NCBI RefSeq assembly: GCF_009858245.1
Contig: NZ_VMSB01000001.1
Span: 2,389,623-2,453,622 of the forward strand
Length of the DNA: 64,000 nt
Reading direction: 5' to 3'
DNA from: Ornithinibacter aureus
GTDB lineage: Bacteria > Actinomycetota > Actinomycetes > Actinomycetales > Dermatophilaceae
Position numbers and translations under genes: made by a program. The stretch's first letter is position 1; every line of letters begins with the position of its first letter. Shown here one piece after another: positions 1 through 8,241 of the stretch. Below the pieces are notes generated by a model. That model made no database searches. It was not told where the DNA came from and worked only from the letters and a program-made list of their open reading frames with translations.

Positions 1-563
1 ATCCGCTTGCGGGCATCGTGGGCCACGGCACTTGCCAGTGGCGTCTGCGCGTCGGCGCTGGGCAGCACTGCGGCGATCTGTTCGCGCGCCTCTTCCTCCT
101 CGGGAGGTAGGCCTGACGACGGCGTTGCCGCGGGCGCCGGCGTCGATGTTTCACGTGAAACATGCTCAGGCTCGTCCGTGGCTCTCTTCACCGCCTCGGT
201 GTCGAGGTTGTCGGACCGGGGCTGCGTTTCACGTGAAACATCCGCCTCGTCGGCATCCTCGGGGGTTCCCCCGGCATCCGTGGCAACGTCAAGTTCGCCG
301 TCCACTGACTGTTCCGCCGCTTCAGGTGACACATCATGGCCGTCGCTGGCCGCTACCCGGTCCGTGACTGCGTGAGAGTTCTTGGCCTCGACGGCGGCGG
401 GCTGCTCAGGCGAAGCCGGCGTTTCACGTGAAACGGTGTCCGGGCCGGGCCAGCCAAGGGGGGACGTCGGCGTCCCCGTCAGCCGGGGAAACCCGAGTCC
501 GGGCGCCGCAGTCCGGTGTTCCGGGCTGTCGATCCGTGTGCTCAACGCAAAACCTTCGTCCAT
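1..563 (-). CDS. parA: ParA chromosome-partitioning ATPase, N-terminal part (cut by window edge)
   Basis: Reading leftward, an open frame of 187 codons runs off the window edge. Its last visible stretch (TPLASAVAHDARKR) resembles the segment just before the Walker A region of actinobacterial ParA proteins, and it lies directly downstream of rsmG, where parA normally sits. Everything seen here is a long acidic, Ala/Pro/Thr-rich, probably disordered extension. Three parS sites fall inside the frame and each is translated as VSRET (near residues 43, 108 and 134). ParA with ParB moves the origin region to the poles. The ATG at 561-563 has no clear ribosome binding site; GTG and TTG codons up to position 593 are alternatives, and an in-frame stop at 600-602 limits the frame. 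The ATPase domain lies outside the window, so the identity rests on context and this short match. Confidence 0.6.
   Translation of the reverse strand, partial: MDEGFALSTRIDSPEHRTAAPGLGFPRLTGTPTSPLGWPGPDTVSRETPASPEQPAAVEAKNSHAVTDRVAASDGHDVSPEAAEQSVDGELDVATDAGGTPEDADEADVSRETQPRSDNLDTEAVKRATDEPEHVSRETSTPAPAATPSSGLPPEEEEAREQIAAVLPSADAQTPLASAVAHDARKR
147..162. promoter_or_regulatory. parS site 1
   Basis: Perfect 16-bp palindrome TGTTTCACGTGAAACA, identical to the conserved bacterial parS sequence bound by ParB. It lies inside parA and is read in frame as VSRET. Confidence 0.95.
225..240. promoter_or_regulatory. parS site 2
   Basis: cGTTTCACGTGAAACa: the 14-bp core is perfect and the first outer base differs from consensus. 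It lies inside parA, in frame as VSRET. Confidence 0.93.
420..435. promoter_or_regulatory. parS site 3
   Basis: cGTTTCACGTGAAACg: perfect 14-bp parS core with both outer bases changed. It lies inside parA, in frame as VSRET. Confidence 0.92.
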
Positions 564-641
564 GGAGTGGTCAACCACGCCATCCAACCTCACACCGCAT
601 CAACACGCCAAAGCGAACACGGTGAGCGCCCACGGCCAGCA

Positions 642-657
642 TGTTTCACGTGAAACA
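642..657. promoter_or_regulatory. parS site 4, between parA and rsmG
   Basis: Perfect TGTTTCACGTGAAACA in the 229-bp gap between rsmG and parA. Nothing else is recognised in that gap (564-792). The site could let ParB affect parA expression as well as serve as centromere. Confidence 0.95.
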
Positions 658-792
658 TCGGCAGCGCGTCTGATCGCCGGACGGCCTAATCGCCAAGGAC
701 AACCGCCTGAACCGCAGTCGCGGGTGTCACGGGCGACACCGCCTCGACCCGAGCAGTGGCAACCGGAGCACCCAGACCCGGCTGGGCTCCGC

Positions 793-1536
793 CTACGAGC
801 GAGCCTGGCGGGCAGTTCGTGCCTGCCTCGAGGCGCGCCCACGCTCTGTGCGCGCAGCCTTGGCGCGGGCCGCCCTGGGAGCAAAGCGCAGATCGACGGT
901 GAGCACCGGCTCCTCGAGCAGCACCGACGAGTGCTCGGTGACCACGGCGTCGGTGAGACCCAGGCGCTCCAGGCCCTTGCGGTCCTCGTCGAGCTCGGTG
1001 GCAGCAGAGCGCCCCTTCATCGCCACGAGCACACCCTGTGGCTCGAGCAGTGGAACACACCAACGGGCCAGCTTGTCCAGCCGGGCAACCGCCCGCGCCG
1101 TCACGAACGGCGCCGCCAACACGCCGGCGAACTCCTCGGCGCGCCCACGGTGCACCGTCACCGAGTTAAGCCCGAGGTCGGCCACGACTACGTCGAGCCA
1201 CTGGGTGCGACGCAGCATCGGCTCCACGAGGTGCACCTCGAGGTCGGGCCGCACGATCGCCAGCACCACCCCCGGCAGACCGGCGCCCGATCCGACGTCG
1301 ATGAGCCGGGCCTCACGGGGAAACGCGTCGGCGATGACGGCGCAGTTCAGCAGGTGCCGCTCCCAGAGCCGCGGCACCTCGCGCGGCCCGATCAGCCCGT
1401 GACTGACTCCGGTGTCGGCGAGGATCCCCGCGAACTGCTCGGCGAGCGGCATCCGGTCACCGAACACGCCAGCCGCACCCGAGGGTGCGGCTGGCGCGGA
1501 CGCGATCGGGGCGTCATCCCCAGCGTCATGTTTCAC
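793..1536 (-). CDS. rsmG: 16S rRNA (guanine527-N7)-methyltransferase RsmG (GidB)
   Basis: A 247-residue class I SAM-dependent methyltransferase that methylates N7 of G527 of 16S rRNA. The SAM-binding motif is visible as IDVGSGAGLPGVVLA near residue 80, preceded by ERHLLNCAVIADAFP, both typical of GidB. The C-terminal 25 residues are an Arg/Ala-rich tail. The GTG start at 1534-1536 lies inside parS site 5, so the ribosome start region and a ParB site overlap. It sits between khpB and parA in the usual actinobacterial order and is probably co-transcribed with khpB, 13 bp upstream. Confidence 0.93.
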   Translation of the reverse strand: MKHDAGDDAPIASAPAAPSGAAGVFGDRMPLAEQFAGILADTGVSHGLIGPREVPRLWERHLLNCAVIADAFPREARLIDVGSGAGLPGVVLAIVRPDLEVHLVEPMLRRTQWLDVVVADLGLNSVTVHRGRAEEFAGVLAAPFVTARAVARLDKLARWCVPLLEPQGVLVAMKGRSAATELDEDRKGLERLGLTDAVVTEHSSVLLEEPVLTVDLRFAPRAARAKAARTERGRASRQARTARQARS

Positions 1537-1544
1537 GTGAAACG
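1529..1544. promoter_or_regulatory. parS site 5, overlapping the rsmG start codon
   Basis: tGTTTCACGTGAAACg: perfect 14-bp parS core. The GTG start of rsmG on the reverse strand is within the palindrome, so ParB binding could cover the start of rsmG. Confidence 0.93.
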
Positions 1545-1549
1545 TCGTC

Positions 1550-2239
1550 TCAGGCGGGGAGGATCACGACGTAGCGGCGCGGCTCGGCGCCCTCGGACTC
1601 CGACACCAGGCCGGCGGCAAGGACCTCGTCGTGAACCACCTTGCGCTCGAAGGCCGTCATCGGCGTGAGCGGCTTGCGCTCGCCACTGGTGCGAACCTCA
1701 TCGATGGCCTCCTTGGCCAACGTCACGAGGCTGGCGCGCCGCTCCGCCCGGTGACCCCCGACGTCGAGCATCAGGCGGCTGCGCTCACCGGTGGCCGACT
1801 GCACGGCGAGGCGCGTGAGCTCCTGGAGCGCATCGAGCACCTGCCCGTTCTGGCCCACGAGGCGCCGCGGCACCCGACCGTCCTCGGAGTCGACGATGGA
1901 CACGGCCGCCCGGTCACCGTCGATGTCGACCTCGAGGTCACCGTCGAGGTCGCAGATGTCCAGCAGCGTCTCGAGGAAGTCCGCAGCCACCTCGCCCTCG
2001 CGCTCGAGCTGGCCCTGGCGGGTGGTGGGCGCCGGCCGCGCGTCGTCACCGTCGGTGTCGCCGTCGTCGTCGGATGCCGTCGGGTCGGTGTCCGCCTCCA
2101 CGTCAGCATCGGTGGTGGCCTCGACCACGTCGGGCGCCGAAGCGTCGTGCTCGGTCGTGGCCTCGACGTCGGTCTGCTCGACGTGCTCGGCGTGCTCGGC
2201 GTCGTTCAGGACCGGGTCCTGCGTGAGGTTGTCGCTCAT
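1550..2239 (-). CDS. khpB: KhpB/Jag RNA-binding protein (KH and R3H domains)
   Basis: A 229-residue protein. The first 80 residues are Asp/Glu/Thr-rich and probably disordered. A type II KH domain follows (VGQNGQVLDALQELTRLAV around residues 128-146), then a C-terminal R3H domain with the ERKVVH element near residue 200. Jag/KhpB proteins bind RNA with a partner KH protein and influence cell envelope and division gene expression in Gram-positive bacteria. It lies between yidC and rsmG, the standard position. The ATG at 2237-2239 is preceded by an AGGAGAG ribosome binding site. Confidence 0.93.
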   Translation of the reverse strand: MSDNLTQDPVLNDAEHAEHVEQTDVEATTEHDASAPDVVEATTDADVEADTDPTASDDDGDTDGDDARPAPTTRQGQLEREGEVAADFLETLLDICDLDGDLEVDIDGDRAAVSIVDSEDGRVPRRLVGQNGQVLDALQELTRLAVQSATGERSRLMLDVGGHRAERRASLVTLAKEAIDEVRTSGERKPLTPMTAFERKVVHDEVLAAGLVSESEGAEPRRYVVILPA

Positions 2240-2265
2240 GGGTCTCTCCTGGGGTCAGGGGTGAA

Positions 2266-3342
2266 TCAGCTGGTGGAGGGCTTGGCGGAGTCGCTCGGCG
2301 GGGTGTCCTTGGCGGTGGTGGCGCCCGACGGCTTCCCACCGGCCGGTGCGTTCCCGCCCGCACCCTTGGCCTTCTTGCGCTTCTTGCCGGTCGGCTGCTG
2401 GCGCTGACCCGACTTCTTGGCGCCCTCCTCGGCGACGGCCTCGGCCTCTGCGGCAGCTGTGGCTGCCGCCGCAGCAGCAGCCGCCCCGGGGATGGGCTTG
2501 CCCTTCTTGGCCAGGCGCGCGTGGTACGAGGCCTCCGCGGCCGAGCCGGGGGCCGGCATCCGCCGGATGACGTAGAACTGCTGGCACATCGACCACACGT
2601 TGGTGGTGAACCAGTAGATGAGGACACCGATCGGGAAGTTGACACCCGACACGGCGAAGACGATCGGGAGGATGTACAGGAGCAGCTTCTGCTGCTTGGC
2701 GAACGGGTTGTCCAGAGCCGAGGCCGGCATGTTCTTCGTCATCAGCTGACGCTGGGTGAGGAACGTCGTCGCCGACATGAGGACGATGAGCACGGCGGTG
2801 ACGATCTTGACGTTGATCGAGTCCGACCCGAGGAAGGTGTCGGACAGCTGCGCACCGAAGATCGACGCCTTCTCGAACTCTGCCGCGACGGGCTGGTCGA
2901 TCGGGCCGACCGTGGCGCGCTCCCCGCTCGCGATCTCGTCGACACCGTTCAGCACGGAGAACAGGCCGAAGAAGAAGGGAGACTGCACGAGGATCGGCAG
3001 GCACGAGCTGAAGGGGTTGGTCCCCTCCTTCTTGTACAGCGCCATCGTCTCCTGGGTCATCGCCTGGCGTGAATCAGGATCGGTCTTGCCCTTGTACTTC
3101 TTCTGGATCTTCTGCAGCTCGGGCTGGATCATCTGCATCTTGCGCGACGCCATGATCTGCTTGACGAACAGCGGGATCATCGCGGCACGCATGACGAGCA
3201 CGAGCCCGACGATCGACAGCGCCCACGTCCAGCCTGAGCCGGACGGCATCCCGATCGCCGTCAGCGCGGTGTGGAACCCGTACATGATCCACGCCACGAG
3301 CCACTCGATCGGGGCCATGATCGTGGAGAAGAAGTCGCCCAT
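2266..3342 (-). CDS. yidC: Membrane protein insertase YidC
   Basis: A 358-residue polytopic protein of the YidC/Oxa1/Alb3 family, which inserts and folds inner-membrane proteins with or without SecYEG. The conserved core starts around residue 40 and holds several hydrophobic segments (around 42-60, 115-130, 165-195, 225-250). The hydrophilic-groove region RAAMIPLFVKQIMASRKMQ carries the expected Arg (residue 52). The last 80 residues form an Ala-run and a Lys-rich tail, typical of actinobacterial YidC and likely to contact ribosomes. There is no large periplasmic N-terminal domain, as usual in Gram-positives. Confidence 0.95.
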   Translation of the reverse strand: MGDFFSTIMAPIEWLVAWIMYGFHTALTAIGMPSGSGWTWALSIVGLVLVMRAAMIPLFVKQIMASRKMQMIQPELQKIQKKYKGKTDPDSRQAMTQETMALYKKEGTNPFSSCLPILVQSPFFFGLFSVLNGVDEIASGERATVGPIDQPVAAEFEKASIFGAQLSDTFLGSDSINVKIVTAVLIVLMSATTFLTQRQLMTKNMPASALDNPFAKQQKLLLYILPIVFAVSGVNFPIGVLIYWFTTNVWSMCQQFYVIRRMPAPGSAAEASYHARLAKKGKPIPGAAAAAAAATAAAEAEAVAEEGAKKSGQRQQPTGKKRKKAKGAGGNAPAGGKPSGATTAKDTPPSDSAKPSTS

Positions 3343-3401
3343 GCTGTCCTTACGGCTGTGCCGGCACAGGCCGGCGAGGTGGTGTCACGTGCGTGACGGG
3401 T

Positions 3402-3770
3402 CTAGTGGGGGTGAGACGGATGCCGTGGCGCGGCGTTCGCCGTCGCCTCGGCATCGCAGGTGCGCATGCCGGCGGCACTGTGGCTGCCGATGTCGCGAGG
3501 GCCGGTGGTGCCAGGGATGGGCCGACCGGTGACCGGGTCAGCCAGTGGGACGTGGTCGACGCCGCCCGGGGACCACGGGTGGCAGCGCAGCAGCCGGCGG
3601 GTGGCCATGGCCGAACCGCGCAGCACCCCGTAGGTCTGCAGCGAGGTCACGGCGTAGGCCGAGCAGGACGGGTAGTAGCGGCAGGTCGGCGGCCGCATCG
3701 GTGAGATGACGTTCTGGTAGAGCCGAATCAGCCCGATGAGTGGGCTCGCGAGCACCCGACCGATGCTCAC
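3402..3770 (-). CDS. yidD: Membrane protein insertion efficiency factor YidD
   Basis: A 122-residue small membrane-associated protein with the YidD signature: [11 protein letters not shown] followed by [11 protein letters not shown] and later [11 protein letters not shown]. The GTG start (3768-3770) overlaps the rnpA stop as GTGA, indicating translational coupling. The family normally has 70-120 residues; here about 45 residues after the core are low-complexity. It acts near the Sec/YidC machinery. Confidence 0.93.
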   Translation of the reverse strand: MSIGRVLASPLIGLIRLYQNVISPMRPPTCRYYPSCSAYAVTSLQTYGVLRGSAMATRRLLRCHPWSPGGVDHVPLADPVTGRPIPGTTGPRDIGSHSAAGMRTCDAEATANAAPRHPSHPH

Positions 3771-4132
3771 GCCACGCCTCCCAATCCCTTGACCACTCGC
3801 CGGAGCAACGGGTCGAGAGCCTGCTCCAGTTCCCGCGAGGACGCCTGTCCCGCAAGGGGATTGGCGCGAACCACGACGTCGACGCTGGCGGGGATGCCGT
3901 CGAGTCGCTGCGCGACCAGGGCACGCAGGCGTCGCTTCGTGCGGTTGCGCACGACGGCCCCGCCGACGGCCTTGGACACGACGAAACCGACGCGCGGCGG
4001 GAGACCCGCACGCGCGCCGGTCGAGGTGGCGTGGACCACGAGAAGCCTGGACCCGGCCCGGCACCCTCCGAAGGAGCGCACCGCCGACGTGAAGTCAGAC
4101 CGCTCGCGCAGTCTGTTCGGCGCCGGCAGCAC
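3767..4132 (-). CDS. rnpA: Ribonuclease P protein component
   Basis: A 121-residue basic protein, subunit of RNase P that helps the catalytic RNA remove tRNA 5' leaders. The family signature is seen as [11 protein letters not shown] near residues 64-74, and the N-terminus [18 protein letters not shown] is typical. The GTG start at 4130-4132 follows the rpmH stop by 8 bp. It overlaps yidD at its 3' end by 4 bp. The frame extends farther upstream, but the family start fits this GTG. Confidence 0.93.
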   Translation of the reverse strand: MLPAPNRLRERSDFTSAVRSFGGCRAGSRLLVVHATSTGARAGLPPRVGFVVSKAVGGAVVRNRTKRRLRALVAQRLDGIPASVDVVVRANPLAGQASSRELEQALDPLLRRVVKGLGGVA

Positions 4133-4140
4133 CGCCGACC

Positions 4141-4278
4141 TCAGGCGGAGAGCTCGGAGCGGCCCTTGCGACGACGGGCGGCGAGGATCGCGCGGCCGGC
4201 GCGCGTGCGCATCCGCAGACGGAAGCCGTGGGTCTTGGCCCGACGGCGGTTGTTCGGCTGGAAGGTCCGCTTGCTCAC
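4141..4278 (-). CDS. rpmH: 50S ribosomal protein L34
   Basis: A 45-residue highly basic protein beginning [18 protein letters not shown], the invariant L34 sequence, and ending GRSELSA. It starts with GTG at 4276-4278 and is first in the leftward rpmH-rnpA-yidD-yidC-khpB-rsmG run, divergent from dnaA as in most bacteria. Confidence 0.98.
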   Translation of the reverse strand: MSKRTFQPNNRRRAKTHGFRLRMRTRAGRAILAARRRKGRSELSA

Positions 4279-4667
4279 GTTGGTCTCTCATCTACGGGGT
4301 GGGCCGCAAAGTGCCCGGGTGGTCGGGATGCGCTGGCGCTCGGCTGCAATCGGAAGCCCGGGACGAGGCCGGGAGTGAGGCTGCGACCGGTATGGTCGCG
4401 ACGTCACGGGCATGCGAAAGCAGCCGAACAACAGGCCTGACCACGGTACGCGAGAGCGCCCGCGGGGGTCAAACCGGCGGATGCGCACACCTCACGCCGG
4501 AAAAGACCTTAGGATCTCACGGTGGGGGGCGCGCGCTGCGGCACGACACGCCGTGAATGTCGCCCCTTGCATACCCACAGACTGTGGATAACCATGTGGA
4601 CGACCTCGGGGAACCTCGGGAAACCTGACCGGCATCGGCCCGGTCATCGGAAGGATTGTGGGAGCAA
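4279..4667. promoter_or_regulatory. rpmH-dnaA divergent intergenic region with a DnaA box
   Basis: 389 bp between the divergent rpmH and dnaA genes that must hold both promoters. A consensus DnaA box, TGTGGATAA (reverse complement TTATCCACA), lies at 4583-4591, about 80 bp before dnaA, and would allow autorepression of dnaA. No other coding sequence is supported here. Confidence 0.75.
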
Positions 4668-6245
4668 GTGGCGGACGCGACGATGGTGCACCTGTGGCGC
4701 ACCACCCTCGAGGTCCTTGACTCCGACGGCATCCCCGTCCAGCAGCGCGCCTTCCTCTCCCTCGCCAAGCTCGTCGGACTGATCGATGACACCGTCCTCA
4801 TCGCCGTCCCGAACGACTTCACCAAGGAGATCATCGAGACCCGGCTGCGAGACCGGGTCGCCGCGACCCTGGGCCAGCAGCTCGGCCGCGACGTGCGCCT
4901 GGCGGTGACGGTCGACCCCTCCCTGGCCGACGCCCCGACGACCGCCGACGAGCATGACGCGTCCTCCGCCACCGACGCTCCCGAGGTCATCGACGACGGG
5001 CACGACCGGCGCGCCGCGGGCCGGCGCCAGCAGATCGTCGACCTCGACATCGGGGAGGACGAGGGCGACGGGGTCGACGGGCACGGATTCATCGGCGACC
5101 ACGGCGCCGCCGACGCGGCCCCCGGGCCGAACGCCACCGGCATCCCCGATCTCGTCGAGGTCCCTGGCGCGCGACGTCCACGCCCCAGCACCCAGGTGCC
5201 CGAACTGGTCGAGCTGACCCGGCTGAACCCCAAGTACACCTTCGACACCTTCGTCATCGGGGCGAGCAACCGGTTCGCGCACGCGGCTGCCGTCGCCGTC
5301 GCCGAGGCACCGGCCAAGGCGTACAACCCGCTGTTCATCTACGGCGAGTCCGGGCTGGGCAAGACCCACCTGCTCCACGCGATCGGGCACTACGCCCGCA
5401 ACCTGTTCCCGCACGTCAAGGTGCGCTACGTGAACTCCGAGGAGTTCACCAACGACTTCATCAACAGCATCCGCGACGACAAGGCCGCGAACTTCCAGCG
5501 TCGCTACCGCGACGTCGACGTCCTGCTCATCGACGACATCCAGTTCCTCCAGGGCAAGGTGCAGACGCAGGAGGAGTTCTTCCACACCTTCAACACGCTG
5601 CACAACGCCAACAAGCAGGTCGTCATCACCAGTGACGTGCCGCCGAAGCTGCTGAGCGGTTTCGAGGCGCGGATGCGCAGCCGGTTCGAGATGGGGCTGC
5701 TCACCGACGTCCAGCCCCCCGACCTCGAGACGCGGATCGCGATTCTGCGCAAGAAGGCCATCCAGGAGCGGCTGTCGGTGCCCGACGACGTGCTGGAGTT
5801 CATCGCCTCGCGCATCTCGACCAACATCCGCGAGCTCGAGGGCGCCCTGATCCGGGTCACGGCCTTCGCCAACCTCAACCGCCAGCCGGTCGACATGAGC
5901 CTGGCCGAGATCGTGCTGCGCGACCTCATGCCCGACGACGCCTCGCGCCAGGTCACTCCCGCGACGATCATGGCCCAGACGGCGGCCTACTTCGGGCTGA
6001 CCCTGGACGACCTGCAGGGCCAGTCCCGCTCACGGGTGCTCGTCACCGCCCGCCAGATCGCCATGTACCTGTGCCGCGAGCTCACCGACATGTCGTTGCC
6101 GAAGATCGGGCAGCAGTTCGGCGGGCGCGACCACACCACCGTGATGCACGCCGACAAGAAGATCCGCCAGCTGATGGCCGAGCGCCGGGCGATCTACAAC
6201 CAGGTCACCGAGCTGACCAACCGGATCAAGCAGCAGTCGAACTGA
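4668..6245 (+). CDS. dnaA: Chromosomal replication initiator DnaA
   Basis: An AAA+ initiator that binds DnaA boxes at oriC and opens the duplex. Domain I is N-terminal (residues 1-80), followed by an acidic variable linker to about residue 180. Walker A is GESGLGKTH near residue 226, Walker B is LLIDDIQF, and the C-terminal DNA-binding signature [11 protein letters not shown] lies near residue 485. I chose GTG at 4668 because VADATM matches family N-termini; a TTG at 4656 in the same frame would add four residues. Length is about 525 residues, normal for actinobacteria. Confidence 0.96.
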   Translation: MADATMVHLWRTTLEVLDSDGIPVQQRAFLSLAKLVGLIDDTVLIAVPNDFTKEIIETRLRDRVAATLGQQLGRDVRLAVTVDPSLADAPTTADEHDASSATDAPEVIDDGHDRRAAGRRQQIVDLDIGEDEGDGVDGHGFIGDHGAADAAPGPNATGIPDLVEVPGARRPRPSTQVPELVELTRLNPKYTFDTFVIGASNRFAHAAAVAVAEAPAKAYNPLFIYGESGLGKTHLLHAIGHYARNLFPHVKVRYVNSEEFTNDFINSIRDDKAANFQRRYRDVDVLLIDDIQFLQGKVQTQEEFFHTFNTLHNANKQVVITSDVPPKLLSGFEARMRSRFEMGLLTDVQPPDLETRIAILRKKAIQERLSVPDDVLEFIASRISTNIRELEGALIRVTAFANLNRQPVDMSLAEIVLRDLMPDDASRQVTPATIMAQTAAYFGLTLDDLQGQSRSRVLVTARQIAMYLCRELTDMSLPKIGQQFGGRDHTTVMHADKKIRQLMAERRAIYNQVTELTNRIKQQSN

Positions 6246-6630
6246 CTCCATTCACCGGAGTTGTCCACAGGATGTCCACACCGCTCGTGGATGACCGCTG
6301 CGGGCCGGACGTGCTCGCGCTGGCCCGATTTCGTCCACCGCTGTGCTCAAACCTGTGGAAAACCCCTCCCCTGCACCGCCCGTGCTGTCGCGTTCCTGTC
6401 GAGGGATGCCGGGTTGTCCACAAAGGCTGTGGACAACGTCGGATGCCGGTGGACACGTCGCCCTCTCGACGTGGACGACGTGCGACGTCGACGTGGACGC
6501 CCTGTGAACGAGTCGTGGGTGTCAACAGGGCGACCTGTCGTCGTCCACTCCTCGTCCACGACTGGTCCACACCCCGGATCGCCGAGGTGACCTGCGCTGA
6601 TGGATGCCCGTCCACAGGATCCACAGGACC
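6246..6630. other. oriC, chromosomal replication origin
   Basis: The gap after dnaA has a dense cluster of DnaA boxes. Actinobacterial-type TTGTCCACA sites are at 6261-6269, 6414-6422 and, reversed, 6429-6437. Near-matches include 6272-6280, 6354-6362 (reversed), 6563-6571, 6608-6616 and 6617-6625. The 6414/6429 pair forms an inverted repeat around an AAAGGC centre. The position between dnaA and dnaN, the convergence of leftward and rightward gene arms here and the nearby parS cluster all support the assignment. No open frame here has protein homology that I recognise. Confidence 0.93.
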
Positions 6631-6721
6631 TATGACAACGATGAGACATCTGGAACTCATCTCGGCCCCGACAACGACCCGAACGGCATCCGGCACCACG
6701 TGCCCGGCCAGCGGGAATTTC

Positions 6722-6921
6722 AGGGCTTCACGGGGGCGAAGCCCCTATGTGCAGGTCCCTTTTGGGGGTTCACGGGGGCGAAGCCCCCGTGTGCAGGTCC
6801 CTTTTGGGGGTTCACGGGGGCGAAGCCCCCGTGTGCAGGTCCCTTTTGGGGGTTCACGGGGGCGAAGCCCCCGTGTGCAGGTCCCTTTTGGGGGTTCACG
6901 GGGGCGAAGCCCCCGTGTGTG
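6722..6921. repeat. 42-bp tandem hairpin repeat array, about five copies, upstream of dnaN
   Basis: About 4.8 head-to-tail copies of a 42-bp unit. Each unit contains the perfect hairpin ACGGGGGC-GAA-GCCCCCGT, followed by GTGCAGGTCCCTTTT. The first copy is slightly divergent (CCCCTAT); the rest are nearly identical. The array sits between oriC and dnaN. Because 42 is divisible by 3, all frames stay open, which creates spurious reading frames, one of them joined to dnaN. Confidence 0.95.
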
Positions 6922-7043
6922 GTCTAGTCTCGGTTTCCCCGTCCGGATCGGCACCGCGCGCATCCGCGCGACCGCTCACCGGGGCGGGTCACATCTGTGC
7001 ACGAGCAAGGGCGCGCCCGACGCGCCGGACGAGGTGGTATGCC

Positions 7044-8177
7044 GTGAAGTTTCGCGTCGAGCGTGACGTCCTGGCCGAAGCGGTCACCTGGGTGGCCCGC
7101 GGTCTTCCCGCACGTCCCCCGGTGCCGGTGCTGGCCGGCATCCTGCTGCACGCCGAGGACGACGGCACGCTGACCCTCTCCGCGTTCGACTACGAGGTCT
7201 CGGCCCGCATCACCGTCGCGGCCGAGGTCTCCGAGCCGGGCACGGTCCTGGTGCTCGGGCGGTTGCTCGCCGACATCTCGCGCAACCTGCCGGACCGGCC
7301 GATCGACGTCGTCACCGAGGGCGCAAAGGTCCAGGTCACGTGCGGCTCGTCGCGGTTCAGCCTGCTGATGATGCCGGCCGACGACTACCCGACGCTGCCG
7401 TCGGCGCCCCAGCCGAGCGGGTCCATCGACGGGCACCTGTTCACCCAGGCCGTGGCCCAGGTATCCGTGGCCGCCGACCGTGGCGACACCCTGCCGATCC
7501 TGACCGGCGTGCGGGTCGAGGTCGAGGGCGACACCATGACGCTGCTCGCCACCGACCGCTACCGCCTCGCCATGCGTGAACTGCACTGGAACCCGACGGC
7601 GACCGACGCCAGCCACGTCGTGCTCATCCCGGCGCGCACGTTGTCCGACATCTCGCGCTCGCTCGGGGCCAGCGGTTCGGTCGACGTCGCCCTCGGCACC
7701 GCGGCGGGTGGCGACGGCCTCGTCGGGTTCGAGGCCGGCCAGCGGCACACCACCACGCGACTCCTCGACGGTGAGTACCCGAAGGTTGCGTCGATCTTCC
7801 CGTCCAGCTCGGAGACCGAGTCGGTCGTGCGCACCAGCGACCTCGTCGAGGCCGTCAAGCGCGTGGCGCTCGTCGCCGAGCGCAACACCCCCGTGCGACT
7901 GCGCTTCAGCGAGGGACAGGTCGCGATCGAGGCCGGCACCGGCGACGACGCCCAGGCGTCCGAGGCCGTCGAGGCCACCCTGACCGGGCCCGAGATCGAG
8001 ATCGCCTTCAACCCCACCTACCTGCTCGACGGGCTCGGTGCGGTCGGCACCCCGTTCAGCCGCATCTCGTTCACCCAGGCCTCACGTCCGGCCGTGCTCA
8101 CCGGGCAGGCCGAGGAGGACGGCGAGGCCGACACCTCCTACCGCTACGTGCTCATGCCGGTGCGGTTCGCCAGCTGA
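7044..8177 (+). CDS. dnaN: DNA polymerase III subunit beta (sliding clamp)
   Basis: A 377-residue clamp starting MKFRVERDVLAEAVTWVA, with three similar domains and the usual C-terminal YVLMPVR ending (YRYVLMPVRFAS). It forms the ring that tethers DNA polymerase III and binds many repair factors. The GTG start at 7044 has a GAGGTGG ribosome binding site at 7031-7037. The open frame continues upstream through the tandem repeat array, but this start fits the family length. Confidence 0.96.
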   Translation: MKFRVERDVLAEAVTWVARGLPARPPVPVLAGILLHAEDDGTLTLSAFDYEVSARITVAAEVSEPGTVLVLGRLLADISRNLPDRPIDVVTEGAKVQVTCGSSRFSLLMMPADDYPTLPSAPQPSGSIDGHLFTQAVAQVSVAADRGDTLPILTGVRVEVEGDTMTLLATDRYRLAMRELHWNPTATDASHVVLIPARTLSDISRSLGASGSVDVALGTAAGGDGLVGFEAGQRHTTTRLLDGEYPKVASIFPSSSETESVVRTSDLVEAVKRVALVAERNTPVRLRFSEGQVAIEAGTGDDAQASEAVEATLTGPEIEIAFNPTYLLDGLGAVGTPFSRISFTQASRPAVLTGQAEEDGEADTSYRYVLMPVRFAS

Positions 8178-8241
8178 GGTCGCGGCACCCCGCAGGACAC
8201 GCGTCACCACCGTCACCACCATCACCACGAGGAGTCACGAC

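Noticed and set aside
382..1668. Rightward open frame over parA/rsmG
   Set aside because: It runs antisense to rsmG and parA and has no recognisable motif; Arg/Pro/Gly-rich composition is typical of shadow frames.
6722..6921. CRISPR array
   Set aside because: The 42-bp units are directly contiguous with no unique spacers, and no cas genes are seen in the window.
6747..7043. N-terminal extension of dnaN through the 42-bp repeats
   Set aside because: The frame is open only because the repeat length is divisible by 3. The GTG at 7044 has a ribosome binding site and gives the normal clamp length.
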